A DNA stretch of 64,000 nt from Taenia hydatigena (taxonomy: Eukaryota > Platyhelminthes > Cestoda > Cyclophyllidea > Taeniidae), in assembly GCA_036345935.2 (NCBI GenBank), contig JADWOT020000004.1, positions 8,204,734-8,268,733 of the forward strand, in the 5' to 3' direction. Position numbers and translations under genes: made by a program. The notes beneath the pieces are model-generated. The model was not told where the DNA came from. It saw nothing but the letters and a program-made list of their open reading frames with translations, and made no database searches. This document shows positions 1 through 10,682 of the stretch, piece by piece. Position 1 is the stretch's first letter, and each line of letters begins with the position of its first letter.

Positions 1-3000
1 AGTACGAGAAGTTGAAATTGCACTCCTCCGCCATCGGAATCGAGACAGGGAGTCAACTGCCCCGTATCTTGGCAGTGGCGTGGGGCCTCGTGCCTTCACC
101 ACCTCAACGAAACAGACCACACCACCTGTCACCCACTGCCAACAAGGCCAAGTGGAAGCGAAGAAAAGGATTCACACTCACCTCAATGCCTCAGTTTAGC
201 CTCCTAGCCTGGGGACATTGTTAATGGTAGTGGATGGTGGCGACGAACGCGATGATGTCGAAAAGGTCAGAGACGGATGCGACGAATTTTAGGGGAGGGT
301 AACCTAAAAGACACACGCCGTCTAATTATGAGAGGTAGGAAATAAACCACTAACCTCGCCTTCATGCCTTCAATATAATCCATTAGAGCAAGCACGGGGA
401 TCCCCTTACAATTGATAAGCACATCGGCAATATCCGATATCGTCCATACAAGGCAACAGACTTGAAGGAAGTTGCCGATCACCACATCCATTGTCATGAC
501 AAAAAGGTAAAACAGAAGAAAGCAGCCACTCAGAAGTCCAAGATTGCTCACACTCAAGTCACTCATATCTTCGCACAATTGACAAATTTTAAATTAAATC
601 AACAACACAAATCGATTAATCGATACGCCCCAACAGAGCACCAATAGGCGCGCGTTTGAACACGTCAACACAGCATTCTCTTGGCACGCAAACCCGATGA
701 TGAGATACGACTTCGCGCACTGCGATAAAATTCCCCCCAATCAACCGTTCTTGACAGCTTTACGGCAGTGTTTTCCTTCCTTCTACGACCCCTTCCACGG
801 AGGAAGAGGAGGAGGAGGTGAAGGGCACATTCTCGCCACCAAAAACGCATCGCGTCAAGACCAGTCGTCTTAGCAACAAGACGGTCGAGTGACTCTGTGG
901 AGACGCCTTCCTTCCTTGACCTGACTGCTGAATTATCTGTGCCTCATGGCCTCATGCCTCATCAATGGAAAGACGATTCTATGGGTAGCAACGTCAATCC
1001 CCCAAGAAGTGTTCCAAACGCCACACAACAGGTCCACACACGTTCAGAGGGGACCTACCACCAACCTCGACTCATTGATGCGACCACAACAGGCAGTGCG
1101 CTCAAATCTCGCCTCCAACCACCTTCCTTACTCTTCCTATTCGTCTCCCCTTTGACCCACCAGCATCTTCCCAGTTGATTGAGCATCAAGGTCAGCAAGA
1201 CCACCGATGTTAGAGTATGCATGGACTCCAGTTTGTGGAGAAGCACACAACCATATCCACACCATTGGCAAAGCCAGTTAAATGTCTCAGATCAACCATT
1301 ATCCAAAAAAATGCGGACGAAAGAGGGCAAAAGAACAATAGACTGTCAATCAAAGGAGGAATTAGGGAACACAAAACACCCTTTCGCACATCCACACAAA
1401 ATCTATTGTTTGATCGTATCCAACAATCCTTCTCCACCACCTCCATGGCAACATTTACAATACGGAGGATACGCCACAGAAAAGACGTGCGGCCAACAGA
1501 TAGCTGCTATTGAATGCTCCATCTAGAATCTTCCTGCGGACTCAGAACATGGCAGTGAATCTAATCATTGGCAAATCCAATTATTGTTGTTGAAAACTGC
1601 AAAATAACTTTTCCGCAATTTGAAGAGTAATTTAGATCGCGAATAAAATCATGCGTTAACACCATTTCGGCATTCGGATAATCCTATATCAACACAAAGC
1701 ATTCACACACAAAGCTAGCTTTTAAAATCATGGCAGACAAAATAAAAACACCATTACTGCTTTGTAACTTTATGCAGACAAATTAGTCCCGCCAATTAGA
1801 ATTCGCACTAGCCGCCTAGATGGCGATGGATGCAAATAAAAAAGCAGAAAAAGGGGAGAGATAGAATATGCTTACCCCAGAATACATATATTAAAGGACA
1901 ACCGATTGCGACAGCACGCCATATCGGTCAGCGCACGCCAAATCTAGTTCCGCACCATACAGGTAACAACCCGTAAAAATTGTGTCGGTTTTAAGTCTTA
2001 GCAAGGCGCAGATTACGGAACCCCTATCCTGGCCGAGGGAATTCCGCTTAGCTTGATACTAGGCTCTGCGCAGTTCGGAGGCCCGACACACACCATCCAA
2101 TTCTTTCTCGAATTTTTCGCAAACACACATCCTCCTGTGGATCCTTTGTCATGGTTAGGCAATCTACCACTACGATTGTTATCTTCATCTTCAGAGTCTA
2201 CAAATGCAAAATACGCTTTAATCACAGGTGCAGGATTTCACTGTATGTACTACGCAAACGGTGTGTCTCAACAGTAACGCATGCCAAAACGGTAAAAAAT
2301 TTGCTTCTGCACACTGTTTTACAAATATTTGCAACAAACCAGAGGGGAGCCAGTGACGCGACGCATTAGAAGAGCCGAAACCAGGAAACGAACGACACCA
2401 TAGTCACACAGCGCGTTAGTGATGTTTCGAAAGTGCCGCACATTGAATTTAAGCAATCGGAAAGTATTATCAATCACAATGCGTAACATGGCCCTCATTC
2501 TGTGTCAAACACAACCTTTTTAAATGTATAACATACAATAAATTCATACTATATGCATTGATTACGTGGAGTTGAGTTTTTACTCCGATTTCTGGATCAT
2601 AATTTTGATAATGGTTAAGTGCACCTGGTTACCACCAAAGGAACTACTTCAAGCCTTTTGACGTTTTACTTATCTCTGTAATTTTTAACTCACTATGGTG
2701 GACATTTATAAATTCTGCTGTTATCATGAGCTGGAAATTGCTTGCCAATAAACAGGTTAATATTTTGAGGTCTGCTACGATAACTGCTCGTTTCTTCCCA
2801 TGCATCAACTGCTTTATTTCGTGGGTTTGTTCTAGAAATTAGCTGTAGTTCCTATCTTTAATAACTGAATTAAATATAAGGAGGCAGAATCCTTCCGCAG
2901 TCTGATACAATTTGTCAAACTTTATTAGTAACTCTCCCATTATGATATTTCACTGTGAATTTTATCGCTGTAAGCGTTTTTTGTGCTTTGCGCAGCATCG

Positions 3001-3367
3001 TTTCCTAGCTTCTCGCAAAATTATGTTTTGTGTATCTAGTCGCCTGAAGCCCACTGCGTGCTCCTACACGCTTGAGGGCTGAACATTCTACCAGTGGAAA
3101 ATTGTACCAAAAACGGCCGTGGGCACAATTGTCCGCCCTCCTGAAGTCGTCCTTTCACTGCCACGCGCTGCTGTTCACCCACTGCTGCAACCGCTACTGC
3201 CTACTACTTGGTCGCGACTGGTGATTAGCGAACCGATATGCTGCTAGACTACTGCTGCGTCGTTTACTACTGACAGTGGTGTGACAGACGAGTTGCTGGT
3301 TAAGTCAACAAAATCAGTCCCACAAGATCAGCCATTGCAGCTCCTCTAGAATCGCCCAAACCAAACG
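1..3367. other. Gene-poor left flank
   Basis: Apart from the weak membrane-protein exon at 355-578, I see no ORF with recognisable protein character. The stretch is AT-richer after about 1540. It ends at 3367, where the long inverted arm begins. No known transposon terminus or target-site duplication was visible at that edge. Confidence 0.5.
355..578 (-). CDS. Candidate first exon of a multi-pass membrane protein
   Basis: An ORF starts at an ATG at 578 on the minus strand. It encodes about 74 codons with two or three hydrophobic stretches: a Leu/Phe-rich segment around residues 13-36, then a Val/Leu/Ile-rich segment to about residue 65. It runs into a splice-donor-like GAG|GTTAGT at 355/354, after which the same frame becomes Arg-rich. 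No family is recognised. No downstream exon can be tested, because the window ends 350 bases further along this strand. It could be a chance hydrophobic ORF. Confidence 0.22.
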
Positions 3368-5358
3368 GCCGCGACAACACAGGCAAACGCCCCACCAAGA
3401 GGTGCTCACATACCGAATGCTTGCACTTTGTTACAGTCTGACTCGAGATCTTCCCATTTGAACCACGGTTAGCTACAAGCTGAGAAGTTCTCATTCAAGT
3501 TTGATCTACTTATAAATGCATAAAAAGAAGCTCAACCTTGGTGGCAAGTTCTCACGGCTTTCTTTTTTGTCATTCCTTTAGCGAATATCACCCGAGAGTT
3601 AGACGGAACCTTAATTAGTCGAACCCGTCACACATTTGACAACGAAGAAGCACATTTCGCGTACTGTGGACAAACACCATTCAGTTTGTAGTCATCACAA
3701 CGCAAAACCACAACAAACGCCACTCAAAATGCTCACTCGACAACTGGGAAGTACATGCAATGTGAATCACTTTATTGGGTGGTCTAAGCACAGGTTCGTC
3801 GCAGACTACAACCGGCCGTATTTAACCATCAGGCAGCAGTCCTAGTATTTTACAATCTTAGCAAATAAGGATCATCTTTGTAAAGGAGCATATAATGCAG
3901 GCGGTAGTCTTGCAAGCATTATAATGAAATCTGGCACACATAGCATTAGCAAAGAAGATTTGGATTTTACAAATAAATGACAGTCGACTAATAAGAGTCT
4001 TCGTAATTTTTCGGCTAGTTTACAGAATAGGAAAAAAGACAAATATCTAAGCTAAATTCCAGTGACCATTGATTAGCCAAATAAATGTTCAGTTTAGTTC
4101 CGTCAGCGTTTATAATAGGAAAGGGAAGAGAACTTGCAGTTCGAACAAAGTCGACGTCGTGAAATCCCTTCTCCATCTTTTCCGCAAGATAACAACGAGC
4201 CAATAAACCACTGCTGCTGCATATTTCGCCATCTCATGAGATCATTCGTCTCCACCATCTACAGTATCTGCACGCTCCATATCACACCGACGAACTGCCA
4301 CGTCACCAAAATTCATAGCCTCAGCGGAAGGCACAAAGGCAACAGCGGTGGCACCACAACCATCAGCATTAGTGTCCTCGGTTTCAGAAGCGACAACAGT
4401 AATCAGCAAGTCGGTGGCACCATCTGCCTGCCACTCATCAACGCTGTCATGGATGTACGCTACCACCTAATACAAAAGGAGTACAAAGAAGTACATTTGG
4501 TGGGCAAGGGCTATCAGTGGAATGAGGAATTTGGCAAATGAGACGCACAATGGGAAAAACGAGGTCAATGATGTGGTGCTTCTCTTCTGCGCCTCCACAC
4601 AGGAGACGTCACCCGCGCCAGCGCCAAGTGCACCACTGCAGCAGCAGAAGGTGATTGGCATGTCGAGGAGACCGTTGGCGGCTATTCCAAGTTGACGGTC
4701 TTGGTGATAATATTGCAGTAGAAAAGCTCAAGGATGTTAAGACGTGTCGCTTCAATCGTCATGTGTCGGCCACCACCTGGCAGCAGGATTCACAGTGACT
4801 GGGGTGAGGCTTGCTGGATTACTTAGTGACGCGGCCTCATGACTATGGGTAAATCGTGGGGTATGCGGAGACAAATGGTGTAGAAGTTGGTTGGAAGGGG
4901 AAGTGTTGAATTCAGGTCTGCACCCATTACATGCATACTTCTGTGCTCACATTTCTTCTTTTCTTATCACTCTATATGTTAGGCTATTCGTTTCAAAAAT
5001 AGCTGCAGTCGCTGTCAAGACTTTTTGTTTTCCATTTGCATTGCCTAATCGCGTTGATTTATCACTACACAATCCTTCTTGCGAATAAGTAGGATCGTTT
5101 TCGCCGTTTCCAAGTGGTTAGTTATTTTATCAAGAATTAGTTTTGATTAATGCGGTGGGGTTTGTTGAAGAGACTTGTGAGGAGTTTTAACGTTGTTCAT
5201 TATTTCCTTGCTAGTATTCATCTTGTTCATAAATCTTATCCTCCACTTTCTTTTTCCGCTTTCATGCTAGAATAGACGTTGAAGAAGAGGAAGAGGAAGA
5301 AGAAGGAGAAGGAGATGGAGATGAAGCTGTAGCAATGAGCGTGAATCTCGTCTTCGCT
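3368..5358 (+). repeat. Left ~2-kb inverted arm of locus A
   Basis: This segment is the reverse complement of 12769-14732. Every ORF tested in it (for example the 135-codon frame at 4134-4541 and the 65-codon frame at 4891-5088) is repeated residue for residue on the opposite strand of the right arm. The main difference is about 27 extra bases near 3562-3590. A few single changes occur near the outer end. Identity stops sharply at 3368 and at 5358. Copy B has core followed directly by right-arm sequence, so the right arm is in the ancestral order and this left arm is inferred to be the inverted duplicate. Confidence 0.93.
4242..4466 (-). CDS. Exon-like ORF in the left arm (duplicate)
   Basis: Exact inverted duplicate of the ORF at 13661-13885, with the same acceptor-like tract just upstream on the minus strand. 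It is probably a by-product of the arm duplication. Confidence 0.2.
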   Translation of the reverse strand: MVAYIHDSVDEWQADGATDLLITVVASETEDTNADGCGATAVAFVPSAEAMNFGDVAVRRCDMERADTVDGGDE

Positions 5359-5535
5359 GTGCCCACTGAAGCATGCTTATGCGATAATATATTTCTAGCT
5401 AACTGGACTAAAGCATCTACAAACTCACCAGTGTGCGCTTCCATGTGGTGCTACATGAGTGATTCAAAACCCTCGAATTGCTGGGGATGCACAAAGCACA
5501 CGTTGTGCTGCAAAACTTGGAGCGTGTTTAAATGA
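5271..5535 (+). CDS. Chimeric ORF across the arm/core junction
   Basis: Begins after an acceptor-like CTTTCATGCTAG at 5270 and stays open for 87 codons. The first part is Ile-Asp-Val followed by an acidic Glu/Gly/Asp run from the arm. The second part is a Cys-rich stretch from the core, ending at a stop at 5533-5535. The join falls at 5358/5359. In the unrearranged right arm the same exon instead ends at a TAG after 35 residues. Expression is unknown; the open fusion may be chance. Confidence 0.25.
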
Positions 5536-5669
5536 AATCGTGCATTCTCGTCAACAAACGAGTTACCGTAGTGCGAGTGTAATGAGGACAATGTTTGGAT
5601 TGACCTACCCATTTGATCTATGAGCACCTTCCTAGTCGATGCCTTCATCCTTAACCATTCTAAAACCAT
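5359..5669 (-). pseudogene. Truncated copy of the zinc-finger-like ORF (copy A)
   Basis: Same frame as 51459-51768, including the shared TAG at 5448-5450 and the His-Thr-Gly-Glu-Phe linker. It is cut off at 5359 by the inverted arm, after which the frame runs into Ser-rich arm sequence. Sharing the stop with copy C shows the lesion predates the duplication. Confidence 0.4.
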
Positions 5670-5959
5670 TCTAAAATATGTTTAAATTGATGGAGGTAGT
5701 GTTGAGTGAATCATCGAAAGGCGCACTGGTGGTGCAGCAAATTGATGGATGCAAAGCATCCACCAGTTGTGTGACAACGTAGTCCCACTGTGTGGAGTGA
5801 AGCAGAAAGGGGGATATTTGTGTAAGAAAGAAGATAAGATGCCTCCAACCGCTCTGCACATGGGCATGTATGCTAAGTAGGCGAGAAGGGAGGGAAGGCT
5901 CCGTGCTGCTTGATTAATCTCATAAGACCATCTCCTCTGCAATGCGTTCCAAATGGTAG

Positions 5960-6295
5960 TTGTGTTGTCATTCCATCACGCGGTTCCCACCACAGGGCAA
6001 CTATGCGGAGTTGAATGAAACGCTGATGGAACATACAGACGGGATGGAGATTATTGTGGGAGATTGGTCTGTCGAACGCCTTTCAATAACATCTGTTGGT
6101 GTGTCTGCAGTCTTTTGTATCTTATACCTTTGCCAAGTTATGTTGGACTGTTGGCCTGCATGTTCTGATGTAGGCATGTGGTGGAAATATCAAATCAGAA
6201 ATAACATGAAATGTTCTTTATGTCAGACTTGTCACGATGGAAATGAAATGAAATTTGTTTTGGCAAGGAAAACGATAGTTTCGCTTCAAAATTAG
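5960..6295 (+). CDS. Short conserved ORF of unknown function (copy A)
   Basis: Counterpart of 35223-35576. A 26-base deletion just upstream joins the frame to a different upstream start. An internal 42-base deletion removes a segment that in B and C looks like a 33-nt GT-AG intron plus nine bases. The rest of the frame is intact. Confidence 0.18.
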   Translation: MCCHSITRFPPQGNYAELNETLMEHTDGMEIIVGDWSVERLSITSVGVSAVFCILYLCQVMLDCWPACSDVGMWWKYQIRNNMKCSLCQTCHDGNEMKFVLARKTIVSLQN

Positions 6296-6764
6296 CCTCA
6301 TTATTTGTGTGGTGGAGCTTCGCGCAAGTTACTTCTAAAATAAATACGTGACATTGTATTGTTGCATAATATGACGACACGTAAATGTAATCTACGGGGC
6401 CTAGAGAAAACAAACTCGTCCGAGCTATCTAAGAATGAGTTAATGTTTCTTCGTAGTGCTGCATTGTGGAGAGGTTTTGCCTCACAAGGCGACAACGGCG
6501 ACGACCATGAGAACGTCGTAAAACCACGCTGATGGGTCTCGACGGCAAAGGAAAAGTAGATGACAAAAAGCAAATGGGGCTCAAGAATAGGGATGCTAAA
6601 ACACAGCAATAAGTTGTTCTTGGTTGTGGAACACTAACTGGAAAGCGGTTGGGCTTTTTCAATGTGGGCAACAAATGTGATGTAGTGTTCCAAGACTTCA
6701 TTAAAAGCAAAAGAGGACATAATACTTAAATAGAATGTATATACATTCAGCAAGCAGAGTGTAG

Positions 6765-6870
6765 AGACCTGTGGCGTGGTCCAAAGACCAGCTCGCCCGT
6801 TTGGAGCAACATGGTCACCCAAGTCACCGTAGCCGAAACCGGCAATCAAACAAACAATGCATTAACTTTG
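6765..6870 (+). repeat. SINE-like dispersed repeat (copy A)
   Basis: A block reading GTGGCGTGGTCCAAAG, CAGCTCGCCC, then GTAGCCGAAACCGGC and CAAACAAACAATGC. It recurs in copy B (35770-35880), in copy C (50225-50330) and in diverged form outside the duplication at 20640-20745. A duplication-independent copy points to a mobile repeat. Internal promoter boxes cannot be proven by eye. Confidence 0.4.
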
Positions 6871-8189
6871 AGGTATTGTAGAGAAATCAGAATGTAGTAA
6901 ATAAAAAGCGTAAGAATTAGAAATGCAGAAACAATAGAAGAAATTAGGCATGCGTGTGCAAAGGGTGAAAATCCTCTTGTCATAGAATGCTACACAAAAG
7001 GATTGGGTGACTATCATCAGGTTAAGAAGATGAATTGAAGATAAATGTGAATGCCACATAACATTATAGGGAGAAAGGGAAACAATGAAGTATATTTGTT
7101 TCGCACTTGGGGGGTTTAATATGTTTGAATGGAGGGAGGAAAGAGGGAGGAGGAATAAGGTGGGGAGGGAGTTAAGCCATATAATTATACATTGCTGCGA
7201 CACCATCGTTTTTCCACTTTCCTGACTGCACTGCAGTTGCTAACCTTGTTTGATGTTAAAATGCGCTAATTTCTGGAAGTCGCGAGGTTGCTACGACACA
7301 TTCAACATTGCTGTACCGCATGGAGATGGCATGGTGCAGACTAGTTCAGCTAATTTAAAACAAGTGGTCAATCATGAAAGAGAGCAATTACTGGACAAGA
7401 ACTCATTGATTTGTTGCTAGAAGATGACGCGACTCAGTTGTAATAAAGCACCCTCACTCACTCACTGCCATCGCTTGTTTTCGTACACTTCGCTCCCACC
7501 AAAATGCCCGCAAAGGCCTGGCACGTCGGAGGCATTTGTCTTTAGCCTTGGCACAGCCGAGCCAATCGCCACAGCGATGGCAGAGATGAGATGTCAGATG
7601 AATGCGAAGAGAAAAAGCAGATGGGTTAGAGTCAGTCACGATCTCACGCTTTGCGAATACAGAGCTCATGCTGATCATGTAAGGAATGATTTGCGTATAA
7701 CATGCAAGATCTTCCATAGGTGTCTCGATGGGCTTTTTCTATCGTCCAATCTTAATGCACACTTCCGAACGTGGTCGAATAAATAGACGCAGTTAATTCT
7801 TCTACCGCTGAGCAAATCATGCAATTGAACTACAATAACTCTGCTTGAAAAAGCCATTGCTCAATTCATCAATTTGAAAAGACTTTAGTTCACTTATCGG
7901 AAGCATATAACTCCCACAGGGCGAATAATAATGTCCCTCATGAAAGGAACCACAGTGCTGACAATGAGAGGCCTCACGTATTGGCACGATTGTGGCGACT
8001 GAGTGGAACACCTTATGGCAGATTTGGAGGCTCATCAAAGGACAGCTCTACCAATAAGGCAATGACTCAAATTAGAAGCTACTCCTTCAACTGGACCATC
8101 TTAAGTCCAACGAGAACGATTTTGACCACTTTATCATTCTATCTTACGGCTACCAACCACCGTCTCGCATGTGTGACACATCTAGCCAC

Positions 8190-8272
8190 TTCTTCCTCCC
8201 TTCCTTCTTTCCTTCCTCCCTTCCTTCCTTTCTTCCGTCCCTCCTTTCTCTTTCCTTCTCTTCTTCAAAAAG
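8190..8272 (+). repeat. TTCC-type polypyrimidine tract (copy A)
   Basis: About 80 bases of nearly pure C/T, mostly TTCC and TCCC units. It is also present at about 37206-37290 (B) and, as polypurine, at about 48825-48905 (C). It produces long low-complexity Ser/Pro/Phe/Leu or Glu/Arg/Lys/Gly frames on both strands, which are not counted as genes here. Confidence 0.8.
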
Positions 8273-8751
8273 CAAGCCTGCTGTCCCACCGGTGTAACAT
8301 GTGTTGGTTCTTTCCTTACCACCACCATCGAAAATGCACATACTGGATATGCTGCATAAATGCCTTCAACACTCACACCCGTCTTCCCGTCACACGCAGC
8401 AGCAGAAACCCACTACTCAAGTCATTTGAGTAACACTTTTATTCCACTCGCATTCCAACCGCATTTCTAGCTCACTGGCATTGTGAGGCGACAGTACAGC
8501 CTCATCGTTGTGGGTGGTTGCTATCACTTCCACAAGCACATTCAACGCACCTATACCTCACCTACACCACAAAGCAGTACATCGTTCCAGTCGTGCCAGT
8601 AATAATTATCATCATTAGCCGCCAACATGCACCACAATTTAGCGTGATGGCAGTGCAGTCACCACACAGAAAGCGCTGCTGACTTTCAAATGGTGAGGCT
8701 ATCGATTGAATCCATTGATCGTGTCACACACTCAAACATACCGCCACTACA

Positions 8752-9744
8752 ATGTTTGCGAATCGGATGTATCTGCAAATGCTCTTCGTCTTGGTGTACA
8801 TTTCGCTTTGGTTTTTCGGTCACTTTGGTTTTTTCCGTTTGCGATTTTTCTTTCTCGCGTGGACCCTCGTGGACATGGCGCAAGCAGTGTCGACGAGGAG
8901 AGGTAGGTGCTCGCCTTTACACACACACCTCTACTAACCTCATTGTCATGCAGGTTGCCAAAGACGCCAACAGGCTGTCTCTCACAAAGCACTTCAGACA
9001 GATGTTCATGTGGAAGAAGAGCGGGTGGAGCAAGTGGAGCAGGTGGAGGAGATGGAGAACTCGACTGGCGCATCTGATGCGAAGCTGGTGAGGTTCCAAC
9101 AGATACTGCAATTCTTCGCCTCGCCTCCAAGTCATTCGATGCGGAGGCGGCAGCGACGGTTGGCAGAAACAGAAGGAGATACCGGCGCCGCAGACACGAC
9201 CTACGGTGTTACCGACCTTCCGGATGAGTACGAATGGAGGGAAGAAGGAGGAGGTGTTAGTGTGGATAGCGCAAAGGGCCTTTGCGCTGAAAGGAGGAGG
9301 ATGAGAAGACGGATGGAGACAAAGGGCCGTTCGAAGAGGGACGAGGACGGGCAGCAGGAAGAGGAGGAGGAGGAGGAGGAGGAGGAGGAGGAGGAGGTGC
9401 GGTTGGAGCGGGAGGAGCGGGTGGAGCGGGTGGAGCGTGAGCGGGAGCAGGCGCAGGTGCGGGATGGGCAGCGCGAGGAGAACGAGCAGGAGGAGGAGGA
9501 GCAGGAGCAGGAGCATGAGGAGCGGGAGGAGGACGGGAGAATGGAGAAGGAGGTGAAGAAGGAGGAGGCGCACAATGTCATTATCGAGAGTGGTCACCAC
9601 GCACGCGGCAAAGCAAAGAAGACACGCAGCGGCAGGTGGCGTCGGCTCTTCACCAACTCAATCGGTGGGCTCGCGTGGCACCAACAACACAAGGGACCAC
9701 CTCACCAACACCGACACCGGTTTACGGACTCCATGATGCATTGA
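8752..9744 (+). CDS. Two-exon Glu-rich, putatively secreted protein (copy A)
   Basis: Model: exon 1 at 8752-8902, a 51-nt GT-AG intron at 8903-8953 (donor AG|GTAGGT, acceptor CATGCAG), exon 2 at 8954-9744; 313 residues. Residues ~1-45 are strongly hydrophobic (Leu/Phe/Val/Trp with a few Arg) and end in Ala-Gln-Ala, like a signal peptide or anchor. Next come a Gln/Val/Glu heptad-like stretch, an Arg/Asp/Glu region, a long Glu run near 9357-9396, and a basic His-rich C-terminus. Copies B and C keep this spliced frame open although their intron is 49 nt, which argues for splicing. Against it: most A/B differences change amino acids, Glu runs arise easily by GAG slippage, and the opposite strand has long ORFs too. 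No family is recognised. Confidence 0.38.
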
Positions 9745-10062
9745 TGATGGAGCAAAGTGTGCTTCTTGCCTACCACCAATTCACACCAAGTCAAGTTGGT
9801 GAGAGCATTGTCCTTCCTGTTAATGCAGCAGCATCTGCACTATGAGCAGCAGCAGCAGCAGGAGGAGGAGAAGGGCGTTGTTGTTGTCGTTGTTTTGGTT
9901 GTTAGGGACACTGTAGTTGTCACAGTTGGCTCAGCAGCAGCAGCAGGAGGAGGTAGATGACGATGATGACCTCCACCCATGCCAAGAGCGAAGGACTTCC
10001 GTTCTTCCATCCATCCGTCCGTCCGTCCGTCTCTCTTAACTTCCTTTTTTTTCTCTCCTTTT

Positions 10063-10682
10063 TCATTTAGTGTTCAGTTGAGATGTCCTGGTGCCAACAA
10101 TGTCTCGCCCATGTCCACCGTCAGAGTCGACAATTGTGCCCCTGCTGCCATCGCCGATGCCGTTGTTCACCGCCATGCGTGATGTCTCCTCGTTCTTCAC
10201 TTCCCTCTCCGTTCCGATGCCTCCTCTCTCTCTCTCTCTCTCCCTCCCTCCCTCCCTCACTCCCTGCCTCCCTTCCCCCTCCCTGTTTCTCTCCCTCCCT
10301 CCCCGCCCTCCCTCCTTCCTTCCTTCCTTTCTCCCTTCCTCTTCTTCCTCGAGTAGCTGCTTGTCTTCCACCGTCGCCCTTCTTTCTTTCGTATTCACAT
10401 CTCACCCCTCCGCTTCCTCCCATTCGCATTCATCTGGACCTTCGGTCGTGCCGTGGACGTCTCCTGCTGATGCGCCGGCTCCTTCCATTTCGCCACCGTC
10501 AGCGATGACTTGCAGTATCCGTTGCAATCTACCAACCTTCACATCAGATGCGACTGCTTGCGAGTTCCCCCTCCGCCCACACTGCCCACCCTGCCCATTC
10601 TGTCCCACTTCCCCTGCTTCCACATGAACATTCGTCGTCTGAGGTGCTTTGTGTCAGACAGCTTCTTGGCTTCTTTGGCAAC
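10063..10682 (-). pseudogene. Inverted, diverged paralog of the Glu-rich gene (copy A)
   Basis: Facing the intact gene about 320 bases away. On the minus strand the sequence aligns with exon 2 from its first bases (GTTGCCAAAG at 10682) through the Val-His-Val-Glu block, the Asp-Glu-x-Glu-Trp block and the Glu/Lys-rich tail ending Glu-Val-Lys-x-Glu-Glu. Two in-frame TGA codons interrupt it: one replaces a Ser early in the exon and one follows Glu-Gly at 10402. The acceptor AG is missing. Both stops are shared by copies B and C, so the decay predates triplication. Confidence 0.45.
10205..10350 (+). repeat. Long CT/CCTC polypyrimidine tract (copy A)
   Basis: A run of CT dinucleotides passing into CCCT and CCTT units, within the inverted paralog. 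Copies at about 39205-39350 (B) and 46745-46890 (C, as polypurine) differ in unit number, which causes frame changes in the paralog. Confidence 0.8.

Noticed and set aside
4134..4541. 135-codon ORF in the left arm (also 13586-13993)
   Set aside because: Composition is unremarkable, there are no splice or motif cues, and the opposite-strand frame after a good acceptor is at least as plausible. It is conserved only because the arms are duplicates.
10083..10627. Ser/Pro-rich plus-strand ORFs over the CT tract
   Set aside because: They are products of CT/CCT simple sequence, differ in frame between copies and have no motifs.
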